The notes under the pieces are model-generated. The model was not told the DNA's origin, ran no database searches, and saw nothing but the letters and a program-made list of their open reading frames with translations. The position numbers and the translations under genes were made by a program. From positions 124,001 to 188,000 of the forward strand of contig NZ_WMCD01000004.1 of the NCBI RefSeq assembly GCF_010994275.1: a stretch of 64,000 nucleotides of DNA. Direction: 5' to 3'. The DNA comes from Cyclobacterium jeungdonense. Its GTDB lineage: Bacteria; Bacteroidota; Bacteroidia; Cytophagales; Cyclobacteriaceae. Positions within the stretch are counted from its first letter, which is position 1. Each line of letters starts with the position of its first letter. Positions 18,547 to 27,465 of the stretch are shown piece after piece.

Positions 18547-19087
18547 ACCCATTAACCTTCTCAATGATCAGATTATGGTTGGTGTAAATGCATATATCAG
18601 CCGCAATACTAAGGCTTTCCCTTACCATTTCCTCAGCGGTCAGTTGTGGCGCGTATTTTTTCATTGCCCTGGCTGCGGCTTGCGCGTACATGCTTCCCGA
18701 TCCAATTGTCGCTATTCCCAGGTCCGGTTCAATTACATCTCCTGTGCCAGACAGGATAAGAATATCCATTTCGTCCGCTACAATCATCATGGCCTCCAGC
18801 TTGCTTAACATCCGGTCGGTTCGCCAGTCTTTGGCCAATTCCACTGCTGCCCGCTTCATGTTGTTGCTATAGGCACCTAATTTCTCTTCAAATTTTTCCA
18901 ATAACGTGAAGGCATCCGCTGTGGATCCGGCAAAACCGGTCACAATTTTCCCCCCTTGCAATTTGCGGATTTTATTGACACTACTTTTGGCAATGGTGTT
19001 TCCCAAAGTAGCTTGCCCATCGGCACCGATGGCTACCTGACCTTCATGCCGGATGGCTACTACTGTAGTGGATTTTAATCGTTCCAT
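18545..19087 (-). CDS. hslV: ATP-dependent protease subunit HslV (ClpQ)
   Basis: 180 residues, N-terminal-nucleophile hydrolase. The mature N-terminus would be Thr7 (TTVVAIRHEGQVAIGADGQATLGNT) after removal of the 6-residue MERLKS propeptide. GKIVTGFAGSTADAFTL and MLSKLEAMMIVAD are typical. HslV forms the double hexameric proteolytic core that works with the ATPase HslU. hslU is not next to it in this window; in many bacteria the two are adjacent. A short propeptide is known in other HslV proteins and is not an anomaly. Confidence 0.96.
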   Translation of the reverse strand: MERLKSTTVVAIRHEGQVAIGADGQATLGNTIAKSSVNKIRKLQGGKIVTGFAGSTADAFTLLEKFEEKLGAYSNNMKRAAVELAKDWRTDRMLSKLEAMMIVADEMDILILSGTGDVIEPDLGIATIGSGSMYAQAAARAMKKYAPQLTAEEMVRESLSIAADICIYTNHNLIIEKVNG

Positions 19088-19126
19088 TTTTCGATAATCT
19101 AAAGTAAATTCTTTCCTCTTAAAAAC

Positions 19127-19153
19127 AAAAAGCCCTGTTTCCAGGACTTTTTG
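19127..19153 (-). terminator. terminator after the E2 gene
   Basis: A hairpin of about 10 bp with one mismatch (AAAAGxCCTG paired with CAGGxCTTTT around a 4-nt loop) lies 25 nt after the E2 stop, with T-rich sequence on the minus strand. It separates the E2 and hslV transcripts. Confidence 0.7.
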
Positions 19154-19177
19154 AGCTCATTTGTGTTTTCAGATTTG

Positions 19178-20833
19178 TCAGATAAGCAATCGGACAGGGT
19201 CTTCCAGCAAATTCTTTATCGTTTGCAGAAAAGCGGAACCAATGGCGCCGTCCACCACGCGATGATCACAGGATAGTGTCACTTTCATCAGGTTCCCGGC
19301 TACTATTTCACCATCCTTTATTATTGGCGTTTGCCGGATCCCTCCTATAGCGAGAATGCAGGCGTCGGGTGGATTGATAATGGCTGTAAATTCATCGATT
19401 CCAAACATTCCAAGGTTGGAAACAGTAAAGGTATTTCCCTCCCAATCCTTCGGTTGAAGCTCTTTGTTTTTTGCTTTTCCAGCAAGTGTTTTGGCTTCTT
19501 GGGAAATTTGAGACAAGGACTTGCTATCAGCAAATCGAATTACGGGTACCAACAATCCTTCTTCTACGGCTACAGCCATTCCAATGTGAACGTGATCATT
19601 ATACCTGATCTTGTCTTCCAACCAAGCTGTATTTACTTTGGGATGCTGCTTCAAGGCTGCCGCCACCGCTTTGATGACCATGTCGTTAAAAGATATTTTC
19701 ACCGGAGCCACCTCATTCATGCTTTTCCTAGCCTCTATGGATTTATCCATGTTGATTTCCATGGTCAGATAGAAGTGAGGTGCGGTAAACTTGCTCTCAG
19801 CAAGCCTTTTGGCAATCACTTTTCGCATTTGAGATACTTTCTCATCACGGTAGGATTCCTGTCCCACCACCGCAGAACTACCGCTAGCCTCAACAGCAGC
19901 AGGCGCTTTGGCCGGATCAAAGCTTTCAATATCCTTTTTAATTATCCTTCCGCCATCTCCTGAACCTTTCACCAGCGAAATATCGATGCCTTTTTCTTTA
20001 GCCATCTTTTTGGCGAGTGGAGACGCCTTTATTCTACCATTTGAGCCGGAACTACTGGTATCGGCCGCCTTTTCCGGTTTGGATTCACTTTTCGGAGAGG
20101 ATTTTTCCTCCGTTTCTTCTTCTTTTGGAGCTGTTTTTTCCTTGTCGGCGTCCTTAGAACCTTGTTGCTGATGGGCTTTTAATAAGGTCTCGTAGTCAGC
20201 TCCCTTTTCACCAATGATGGCAATTACTCCGTTTACCTCTACAGCATCACCCTCCTCCACTCCAATGTAAAGCAAGGTGCCATCATCATATGATTCAAGC
20301 TCCATCGTGGCTTTATCCGTCTCCACTTCGGCAAGTACATCACCGGATTTTACCTCATCACCGACTTTTTTTAGCCAACTAGCGATCGTACCCTCCTGCA
20401 TGGTATCACTCATTTTGGGCATGGTGATTACGGTAGCATTGATTTCGGAAGTATCGATTTCCTGGGTCTCTGTTTTAGAATCGCTTTCACTATTTGTTGT
20501 TTCGGATTCCTCTTCGGGTTCCTCTTTTGATTCTTTGGAATCCTCTCCGTCTCCTCCGGATTTAATCTCTTTGAGGAGCTCGTCTATATTTTCGCCTTTT
20601 TCGCCCAATATAGCAATGACCCCATTGACAGGCACGGAATCCTTCTCCTCCACCCCTATATGAAGTAAAATCCCCTCGTCGTAGGATTCCAATTCCATGG
20701 TTGCCTTATCTGTCTCTACCTCTGCCAGAATATCACCTGGTTTTATCTCATCCCCTACTTTTTTTAACCATTGTGCGATCACCCCTTCTTCCATGGTGTC
20801 ACTCATTTTGGGCATTCGTATTATTTCGGCCAT
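19178..20833 (-). CDS. pdhC: dihydrolipoamide acetyltransferase, pyruvate dehydrogenase E2
   Basis: 551 residues. Two lipoyl domains carry lipoylated Lys43 and Lys174 in identical ETDKATMELESY contexts. Acidic Glu/Ser-rich linkers separate them. A peripheral subunit-binding domain lies at about 268-305 (IKASPLAKKMAKEKGIDI), then the catalytic domain ending with His524 and Asp528 (CDHRVVDG). It transfers the acetyl group to CoA in the pyruvate dehydrogenase core. The two near-identical N-terminal lipoyl domains point to an internal duplication, common for E2. E1 and E3 genes are not in this window. 2-oxoglutarate or branched-chain specificity cannot be excluded, but the layout favours pyruvate. 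Confidence 0.92.
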   Translation of the reverse strand: MAEIIRMPKMSDTMEEGVIAQWLKKVGDEIKPGDILAEVETDKATMELESYDEGILLHIGVEEKDSVPVNGVIAILGEKGENIDELLKEIKSGGDGEDSKESKEEPEEESETTNSESDSKTETQEIDTSEINATVITMPKMSDTMQEGTIASWLKKVGDEVKSGDVLAEVETDKATMELESYDDGTLLYIGVEEGDAVEVNGVIAIIGEKGADYETLLKAHQQQGSKDADKEKTAPKEEETEEKSSPKSESKPEKAADTSSSGSNGRIKASPLAKKMAKEKGIDISLVKGSGDGGRIIKKDIESFDPAKAPAAVEASGSSAVVGQESYRDEKVSQMRKVIAKRLAESKFTAPHFYLTMEINMDKSIEARKSMNEVAPVKISFNDMVIKAVAAALKQHPKVNTAWLEDKIRYNDHVHIGMAVAVEEGLLVPVIRFADSKSLSQISQEAKTLAGKAKNKELQPKDWEGNTFTVSNLGMFGIDEFTAIINPPDACILAIGGIRQTPIIKDGEIVAGNLMKVTLSCDHRVVDGAIGSAFLQTIKNLLEDPVRLLI

Positions 20834-20937
20834 AAGTTAAATTATTCGAATTCATGTTTTCAGCAATCCAAAAATAGTTCTTAAAATAGGTTTATCAAAT
20901 TTAATAATAGTATTTTCACGTAAGAAATGTTAATGGA

Positions 20938-21924
20938 ATGCCCCTAAGCTACCGAATGCCTGTCCTGAACGAGTCTAAATACAATCCACACCAATTTTTA
21001 TTTAACGGACACCTGCAAACTTTGATTCCCGCCCTTTTTCGGAAAAATATACCCTTATCTTTTGAGAGAGAAAGGATTAATACAGAGGACGGTGATTTCC
21101 TTGATCTGGATTGGCTCAGGCAGGGAAGTTCGGATTTGGTCATTATCAGTCATGGCCTGGAAGGAAACAGCCAAAGGCCTTACATGAGTGGCATGGCTGA
21201 TAATTTTTTCAAAACCGGGTATGATGTTCTGAACTGGAATTTCAGAGGTTGTAGCGGTACGGAAAACCTAAAACGGTCTTTTTACCACTCTGGAGCTACC
21301 TGGGATCTTGAACAAGTGATACTTCATGCCCAAAAAAACTACCAATCCATTTATTTAATCGGTTTTAGTTTAGGAGGAAACCTGACTCTAAAGTACCTTG
21401 GAGAAAAGGAATGGCCTGGACATGAAAAAATAAAAAAAGCGGTTTCCATTTCCGTTCCCCTGGACCTGGATGGCTCTTGCAGGCAAATTGATCATATTTC
21501 CAATAAAATATACGCCTTCAACTTTCTTTATTCTTTGAAACAAAAAATTAGACAAAAGGCCCTGAAATTTCCAGAAATTCTTTTTGGAAAATCCCTGCGT
21601 CGAATCAATAGCCTCCGAAAATTTGACGATGTTTTCACAGCTCCTCTGCACGGCTTTTCACAGGCCGCAGATTATTACAGGCAATGTTCTGCGCTTCAAT
21701 TCCTACCCGGTATATGCAAGCCGACTTTGGTATTGAATGCCCGGAATGATCCTTTTTTGAGCGCTTCTTGTTATCCAAAAAACAGGGAGGTCAATCCGGA
21801 GCACCTTTGCCTGCAATATCCCAAGCAGGGAGGACATGTAGGCTTCAGTCCAAGATCAAAAAATGAACGCTACTGGTCCGAAGTCCGGGCACTTGAATTT
21901 ATTCAAAGTGAAAACTACCTTTAA
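20938..21924 (+). CDS. YheT-family alpha/beta hydrolase
   Basis: 328 residues, COG0429 type. N-terminal FNGHLQTLIPALFR is the family hallmark. The nucleophile is Ser144 in GFSLGGN; the oxyanion region is ISHGLEGNSQRPYMSGMA; the C-terminal His is in KQGGHVGF. Likely an esterase or hydrolase of unknown natural substrate. Divergent from the E2 gene, and 35 nt before the SRAP gene with the same direction, so they may be co-transcribed. Confidence 0.9.
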   Translation: MPLSYRMPVLNESKYNPHQFLFNGHLQTLIPALFRKNIPLSFERERINTEDGDFLDLDWLRQGSSDLVIISHGLEGNSQRPYMSGMADNFFKTGYDVLNWNFRGCSGTENLKRSFYHSGATWDLEQVILHAQKNYQSIYLIGFSLGGNLTLKYLGEKEWPGHEKIKKAVSISVPLDLDGSCRQIDHISNKIYAFNFLYSLKQKIRQKALKFPEILFGKSLRRINSLRKFDDVFTAPLHGFSQAADYYRQCSALQFLPGICKPTLVLNARNDPFLSASCYPKNREVNPEHLCLQYPKQGGHVGFSPRSKNERYWSEVRALEFIQSENYL

Positions 21925-21959
21925 TCCAGGTAAAATCCTCAAGCCATTAACCAATTCTT

Positions 21960-22658
21960 ATGTGTGGTAGATATTCTTTAGCAAAAACCAAAATAGATCT
22001 GGAAAACAGGTTCGCCGCTGAAATGCTGGAACCTTTTGAACCCAGGTACAATATTGCACCGTCGCAATTAGTACCCGTAATAACCAGCGATAGCCCCAAG
22101 GGGTTTTCTCATTTTTATTGGGGATTGACACCCGCCTTTGCCAAAAACAAACCAGTGGCCACCAAGCTCATAAACGCAAGGGCAGAGACCATTACAGAAA
22201 AAGTAACGTTCAAATCGGCATTTAAGAAGCATCGCTGCCTGGTACCTGCGGATGGGTTTTATGAATGGAAAAAAATCGGAAAAAAAACCAAGGTACCTTA
22301 CCGGTTTGTTCAGCACGGAGAGGAGCTGTTTGCCTTCGCCGGGATCTGGGAAGAATACGAAACAGAAAAAGGAGATATCGCACACACTTTTTTAATTCTG
22401 ACAACCAGCCCCAACCAACTCACTTCAGAAATCCACGACAGGATGCCGGTGATTCTCAAAAAAGAACAAGAATCAAAATGGTTGGATCTGACTACCCCAG
22501 AAGAAACCCTACTTGAGATGCTTCAACCCTACCCTGACTCAGAAATGATGAAATACACGGTTTCTCCCATGGTCAATCAAGTAGCCAATGATAACCCCTA
22601 TGTAATCCGAAAAACCCTCCCAATGGATCAATTTGGCAACTATACTTTATTTGGATAA
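21960..22658 (+). CDS. SRAP-domain protein (YedK/HMCES family)
   Basis: 232 residues. Met1 is removed to expose catalytic Cys2 (MCGRYSL). Asn72 (NARAET), Glu102 (PADGFYEWK) and His159 (SEIHDRMPVIL) match the YedK active site. The protein forms a thiazolidine crosslink with abasic sites in single-stranded DNA and so shields them during replication. The stop and the next start overlap (TAATG), so it is translationally coupled to the MBL-fold gene. Confidence 0.95.
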   Translation: MCGRYSLAKTKIDLENRFAAEMLEPFEPRYNIAPSQLVPVITSDSPKGFSHFYWGLTPAFAKNKPVATKLINARAETITEKVTFKSAFKKHRCLVPADGFYEWKKIGKKTKVPYRFVQHGEELFAFAGIWEEYETEKGDIAHTFLILTTSPNQLTSEIHDRMPVILKKEQESKWLDLTTPEETLLEMLQPYPDSEMMKYTVSPMVNQVANDNPYVIRKTLPMDQFGNYTLFG

Positions 22659-23560
22659 TGTACACGATAAAAACCCTGGACCTTCACTTTCAGAAAGAAG
22701 GTCATACCATTGCAAGCTTTCTAATTTCGGACCAAAATCACCGGGTTTTAGTGGAAACAGGGCCAGAAAGCACCTGGCCCCAACTCGTATCTGAGCTTCG
22801 TAAACACCAACTCTCTCCAGGGGATATAGACGCCGTTTTGTTAACCCACATTCATTTTGACCATGCCGGGGCTGCATGGAGATTGGCAGCGGCAGGTGCG
22901 AAAATTTACGTTCATCCCTTAGGTCTTCCCCATTTGGCCAGCCCTGAAAAACTTTGGCGATCAGCAGCCAAAATTTATGGAGAAGCCAATATGGGGAAAC
23001 TTTGGGGCAACATGTATCCCATTGATAACCAAAATTTAATTCCTACAGCAGACCTTAAAGCAGTAGCCATTGGGAAAATGACGTTCATTCCCCTGCATAC
23101 CCCGGGCCATGCCGTACATCATGTAGCCTGGAAACTGGGCAAGAACATTTTTACAGGTGATGTAGCGGGGGTAAAAATAAACGATGGACCAGTGGTTCCC
23201 CCCTGCCCACCACCGGACGTTCATCTGGAGGATTGGAGAGAATCCATGGATAAAATTCTGGCACAAAAACCGGATAAATTATACCTGACTCATTATGGTA
23301 TGGTGACTAATCCAGCCCAGCACTTTGAGCAGCTGAAAGTGTTATTAAATGACTGGGCGGAATGGATGAAAATCCGTTTTCAGGAAGAAATACCTGAAGA
23401 AATAATTATACAAGAATTCACGAGCTATACAGGCAACCAAATGGCTGACTGTGGTGCCAACCAATCCCTGAGGCAATTGTACGAATTAGCCAATCCGAGC
23501 TGGATGTCAGTGAGCGGACTTCTCCGGTATTGGAAACTTAAAAAATTAGGTATTATTTAA
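22658..23560 (+). CDS. MBL-fold metallo-hydrolase
   Basis: 300 residues. The metal motif HIHFDH is at 64-69 and a second His lies in HTPGHAVHH; FTGDVAG gives the bridging Asp. This is a glyoxalase II/lactonase-like metallo-beta-lactamase fold with about 100 extra C-terminal residues that resemble a helical cap (ANPSWMSVSGLLRYWKLKK). Substrate unknown. Start overlaps the SRAP stop by one base. Confidence 0.9.
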   Translation: MYTIKTLDLHFQKEGHTIASFLISDQNHRVLVETGPESTWPQLVSELRKHQLSPGDIDAVLLTHIHFDHAGAAWRLAAAGAKIYVHPLGLPHLASPEKLWRSAAKIYGEANMGKLWGNMYPIDNQNLIPTADLKAVAIGKMTFIPLHTPGHAVHHVAWKLGKNIFTGDVAGVKINDGPVVPPCPPPDVHLEDWRESMDKILAQKPDKLYLTHYGMVTNPAQHFEQLKVLLNDWAEWMKIRFQEEIPEEIIIQEFTSYTGNQMADCGANQSLRQLYELANPSWMSVSGLLRYWKLKKLGII

Positions 23561-24181
23561 TTTGTTATATTTTTTATTTATTTATTTAAAAAATTTAATT
23601 CAGATCATTTTTAACTACTTTTTTACAATATTTTTATACGAAATATTAGTATTATTTAATTATAGTTAATTTTTAATAAATTTTTTTTATAGAAAATATA
23701 TAATATTAATTTTCTTGTTTTTACAAAATATACTATTCCAAATTTTAAAATCAGCCAAATTTAGAAAATTATAACATCGTCTAATTTCTCCCCATTTATT
23801 CTTTTGATCTTCTGTATTATTCTAAGTAAGGGAACATGATAATAATCATAACATTTTCTGAAAAAAAACATTTGGCTAATCCATTTTATTACTTTACATT
23901 TGTAAAAATGTATTTCGAATACGTAAAAAGGTTTATAACAGCAACGTAGCCGATACATCGATTTAAGATGCATGGGTAGGTAATATTTAAATATTATAAG
24001 TATTTACTATAATATCTAAATATTTTATTTTTAAACAACAGCAGCCATCCCGTTGGTGAATCCGCCTAATTTAATAATGGGATACAACCTTCAGTCCTCT
24101 CTGTGGGATTGACTCGACGAAGTTGTGCACAAACAGCAAATAGAATTTAGTTTTTTACTTCACCGTCTTTCTAATTAAAAT
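23561..24181 (+). other. very AT-rich promoter and leader region of the EPS operon
   Basis: 621 nt without a credible gene. 23561-23760 is nearly pure A/T. The strong promoter at 23871-23902 lies in the middle. The transcribed leader of about 270 nt includes a perfect 16-bp A/T palindrome around 23983 and, near its end, a GC-richer stretch (about 24040-24130). One short minus-strand frame here (23761-23973) is low-complexity and not convincing. Confidence 0.6.
23871..23902 (+). promoter_or_regulatory. Bacteroidota-type promoter of the EPS operon
   Basis: TTTG at 23871-23874, a 20-nt spacer, then TACATTTG at 23895-23902, a full match to the -33 TTTG / -7 TAnnTTTG consensus. The start would be near 23908, giving a leader of about 270 nt before the wzc-like gene. 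A 7-bp hairpin (23895-23912) overlaps the -7 element. Confidence 0.8.
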
Positions 24182-26527
24182 ATGGACATTAAGGACTTAT
24201 TGAACCAGGAAATTGACTTGAAAAAATCAAGTTCCGTTCCCCTTGAATTTTACATGAAGAAATACCTTAGACACTGGTATATTTTTTTAGCAGGTGTGAT
24301 AGTATGCTGCGGTGCAGCCTTAACATACATATACTATACGCCAAACCAGTACGAAATCACTTCCACATTGATGATAAACAACAGTGAGGAAGCAAAAAAA
24401 GGATTTTCAAACAATACTGTTCTGGATGATTTAGATGGTTATCAGTCCACAAATATTGTTGAAAATGAAGTGGAGGTATTGACTTCCATTTCTCTGATCA
24501 GAAAAGCCTTGGAAGAATTGAATCTATACAATACCTTCTATGTAGAGAATGGGTTTAAACGGTATAAGGAACTGTATGGGGACGCGGTACCTGTCAGCAT
24601 TAGCTATAGCAAATTAAATAAGCAAGCAAAAAAGTTTACCGGAATGGTTCGTCTTGAAATAGTAGATGACCAATCATTTGAATTAGAAATGGAAGAAGGT
24701 GTTAAGAGCCGGCATTCCTTCGGAGAAAAAATAAGCAATTTTTTCGGGGAGTTCACCATTCATTTAAAAGAGGATCAGCAGGGTTCTTATCCGGAAATCA
24801 TCTTTTTTACCTACAATGACCTGCGCGAAATGGCATTTGAATACAGTGAAAGCATCAATGCTGAACCTACAAATAAGCTCTCTACAGTCATTTCCCTTAC
24901 CCTGTTGGCTTCTATACCTGAAAAGGGAGAGGAGTTTTTAAAAGCATTAGTTGAAGTTTATAATAGTGAGGCATTAAAAAATATCAATTCTACAGCGGCC
25001 AATACGCTTGATTTTATTGATGAACAAATGGAGAAACTCACCTCCGAACTTGCAGAAATTGAGCAGGCGGTTGAAACCTACAAAAACGAAAACTCGATTT
25101 CTGACTTAAGCGCAGAATCCCAACTATACCTGGAAAATTCCAGCACTGCCAAGCAGAAACTTTCCGAATACGATATTTCCATAGAAGTCCTGAATAACCT
25201 GGAAGAAAATTTAACCAGTAGCAACAATTTATCCAAAATGGTACAGGGATCACTATTGATTGAAGATGTCGCTTTATCTGATTTGGTTAAAAAATACAAC
25301 GAACTGCAACGCGAACGTCAACGGCTTTTGAATGGAACGACTTCAGACAATCCCTTAGTAAAAAACCTGGACGAGCAACTTTCTAGCCTCCGATCGGATC
25401 TATTAGAAAACATTCAAAGTAGCAAAAGGAGTATCCAAATTGCCAAAAAAAGCCTTGAGGAAAATGCCTTGAAAATCGAAGAAAGGGCCAACCGGGTCCC
25501 TCAAATCGAACGGGAACTGCTATCCATTACCAGACAACAGGCCACGAAACAAGAAAACTACCAGTATTTAATGAAAAAAAGGGAGGAATCCGTCCTTTCC
25601 CTGGCTGCCACATCTGTATCCAACGCCAGGGTCATAGACCCCCCTATGGCAGGACTATTCCCTGCCAGGCCACTGAAAAAGCTAATTATGGTATTTGCAT
25701 TTATTTTTGGATTGGGCATTCCATTCGGGATGATTTACCTAAATGATTACTTTTTTGGTAAGATTGGGCAAAAAAATGAGGTGGAAACTCTGAGTCAGGT
25801 GCCCGTAATGGGTGAGATATCCCATGAAAAAAGAAAAAACCTATACCTCGGAAACTACCAGCACAAATCCCTTATCGGAGAACAGGTAAATCTGGTTTGG
25901 ACAAATATGAAATTTGCTTCGATGCGAAAACCAAATCAGGTGATTCTAACTACCTCCAGCATTGGAGGAGAAGGCAAAACCTTTTTCAGCATAAATCTAG
26001 CACGTACTATTGGGTTATCCGGTAAGAAAACAGTGATTTTGGAATTTGATCTCAGAAAACCATCTGTTCTAAAGCAACTTGGTATCAATTCGGAAAAACC
26101 TGGAATCAGCGAATACCTCTCGGATGAAAACTATCTGACCCGCGATATATTGACACTTTCAGAACAAAATCCAAATATTTTCTTGATTGGCGCTGGAAAA
26201 TTGCCAGATAACCCGATTCAAATCATGAACAGTCCCAGATTAGAGGATCTTTTTAATGAGTTAAGGAGTAAATTTGATCATATCATTATTGATAGTGCTC
26301 CTATCGGATTGGTTGCCGATGCGTTTGCTCTTTCTCCTTTCGCCGATATGCTGGCCTATGTGGTCAGGTACTACTACACCAAACCCAGTCATCTCAAATT
26401 AATCAATCAAATAGCAGAACAGGGAAAATTTACGAATCCTGTTTTGGTTCTAAATGATGCCAAATCCGAACATAGTTACGGATATGGATATGGGTATTAT
26501 TACGATAAAAAAACTGCAAAAATTTAA
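24182..26527 (+). CDS. wzc: Wzc-type polysaccharide co-polymerase and tyrosine autokinase
   Basis: 781 residues. TM1 is at about 31-51, a Wzz domain and long coiled coil (about 280-490) are periplasmic, and TM2 lies at about 500-518. The cytoplasmic BY-kinase has Walker A in SSIGGEGKTFF (about 592-602), Walker A' VILEFDLRKPS (about 618-628) and Walker B-like IIIDSAPIG (about 701-709). The C-terminal Tyr cluster YGYGYGYYY (766-774) is the autophosphorylation tail. It controls chain length and export together with a Wza-type channel, which in this window is only at 7000-9624. First gene of the operon after a long leader. Confidence 0.95.
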   Translation: MDIKDLLNQEIDLKKSSSVPLEFYMKKYLRHWYIFLAGVIVCCGAALTYIYYTPNQYEITSTLMINNSEEAKKGFSNNTVLDDLDGYQSTNIVENEVEVLTSISLIRKALEELNLYNTFYVENGFKRYKELYGDAVPVSISYSKLNKQAKKFTGMVRLEIVDDQSFELEMEEGVKSRHSFGEKISNFFGEFTIHLKEDQQGSYPEIIFFTYNDLREMAFEYSESINAEPTNKLSTVISLTLLASIPEKGEEFLKALVEVYNSEALKNINSTAANTLDFIDEQMEKLTSELAEIEQAVETYKNENSISDLSAESQLYLENSSTAKQKLSEYDISIEVLNNLEENLTSSNNLSKMVQGSLLIEDVALSDLVKKYNELQRERQRLLNGTTSDNPLVKNLDEQLSSLRSDLLENIQSSKRSIQIAKKSLEENALKIEERANRVPQIERELLSITRQQATKQENYQYLMKKREESVLSLAATSVSNARVIDPPMAGLFPARPLKKLIMVFAFIFGLGIPFGMIYLNDYFFGKIGQKNEVETLSQVPVMGEISHEKRKNLYLGNYQHKSLIGEQVNLVWTNMKFASMRKPNQVILTTSSIGGEGKTFFSINLARTIGLSGKKTVILEFDLRKPSVLKQLGINSEKPGISEYLSDENYLTRDILTLSEQNPNIFLIGAGKLPDNPIQIMNSPRLEDLFNELRSKFDHIIIDSAPIGLVADAFALSPFADMLAYVVRYYYTKPSHLKLINQIAEQGKFTNPVLVLNDAKSEHSYGYGYGYYYDKKTAKI

Positions 26528-26562
26528 TTTATAAGATCAGGTATTATTTTTCTCAATCGATA

Positions 26563-27438
26563 ATGAAACACGCGATCCTATTTTTAGCCTATAAAAACAT
26601 CGATCATTTGGTCGAATACATTAATTGTCTGGATGATGATTTTCTGTTCTACATACACCTGGATAAGAAAAGTAAAATCAAAAGCGCTTCAATCGAAAAG
26701 CTTTACCGACAAAAAAATGTCGAGATCATAAGCCGCGAATACTCTGTGAATTGGGGAGGGTTAAACCTCTTAAAGGCTTTACTCCTTTTGGCAAAAGAAG
26801 CCCTGAAAAATAAAGAAATTGGCTACCTCCACAGCATGAGTGGTCAGGACTTTCCTATTAAGAGTTGTAAGGAAATTAAGAACTTTTTTAAAGAGCATAA
26901 AGGGAAACAGTTTATTGAGCATTTTCCCCTGCCCTCAAACCGATGGGCGGGAGGCGGTATGAACCGATTAGATTATTATAATTTTTACGACGTTTTTAAT
27001 AAAAAAACCAAATTAGGTACCCAGTTAATAAGTGCTTCGCTGAAAATTCAAAAATTTTTAGGTTTCAAGCGAAAACCCTTTGCTGCTTTTCCTAAGCTTT
27101 ACGGTGGGTCGGTATGGTGGTCGTTAAGCAGCTGTTGCGTCAGTTACGTCATCAATCTATTGGATAAGGATCCCGCAATAATGGAGCGAATGAAACACAC
27201 TCATTGCCCTGAAGAGATCCTATTTCAGTCGGTGCTTATGAACTCACACTTTGAACCCTCCATTATTGGAAAAACCATGACCCTGGTGCTTTGGGAATAT
27301 CGGAATGGTAATAGCCCGGCTACCTTGGATAAATCTGACCTACAAAAAGTATTGAAATCAAACAAATTATTTGCCAGGAAATTTGAGTACCCTGTTTCAA
27401 AAGAGCTCGTGAGACTTATAAAAAAAGAAGTGGCCTGA
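26563..27438 (+). CDS. GT14-family glycosyltransferase (core-2/I-branching type)
   Basis: 291 residues. AILFLAYKNIDHLVEYI, SVNWGGLNLLKALLLL, HSMSGQDFPIKS, YGGSVWWSLS and HCPEEILFQSVLM follow the GT14 pattern (PF02485; inverting beta-1,6-GlcNAc or xylosyl transfer in eukaryotes). Bacterial members occur in capsule loci; donor and acceptor are unknown. A paralogue with the same motif order closes this operon at 37221. It lies 35 nt after wzc. Confidence 0.87.
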   Translation: MKHAILFLAYKNIDHLVEYINCLDDDFLFYIHLDKKSKIKSASIEKLYRQKNVEIISREYSVNWGGLNLLKALLLLAKEALKNKEIGYLHSMSGQDFPIKSCKEIKNFFKEHKGKQFIEHFPLPSNRWAGGGMNRLDYYNFYDVFNKKTKLGTQLISASLKIQKFLGFKRKPFAAFPKLYGGSVWWSLSSCCVSYVINLLDKDPAIMERMKHTHCPEEILFQSVLMNSHFEPSIIGKTMTLVLWEYRNGNSPATLDKSDLQKVLKSNKLFARKFEYPVSKELVRLIKKEVA

Positions 27439-27465
27439 GGTCGGCTTCACAATAAATTTTTTACA

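Noticed and set aside
18545..19087. HslV with extra N-terminal residues as an anomaly
   Set aside because: A short propeptide before the catalytic Thr is known in other HslV proteins.
23761..23973. 70-codon minus-strand frame in the AT-rich leader region
   Set aside because: Low-complexity Lys/Tyr/Phe/Ile composition from AT-rich DNA, overlapping the promoter; no domain.
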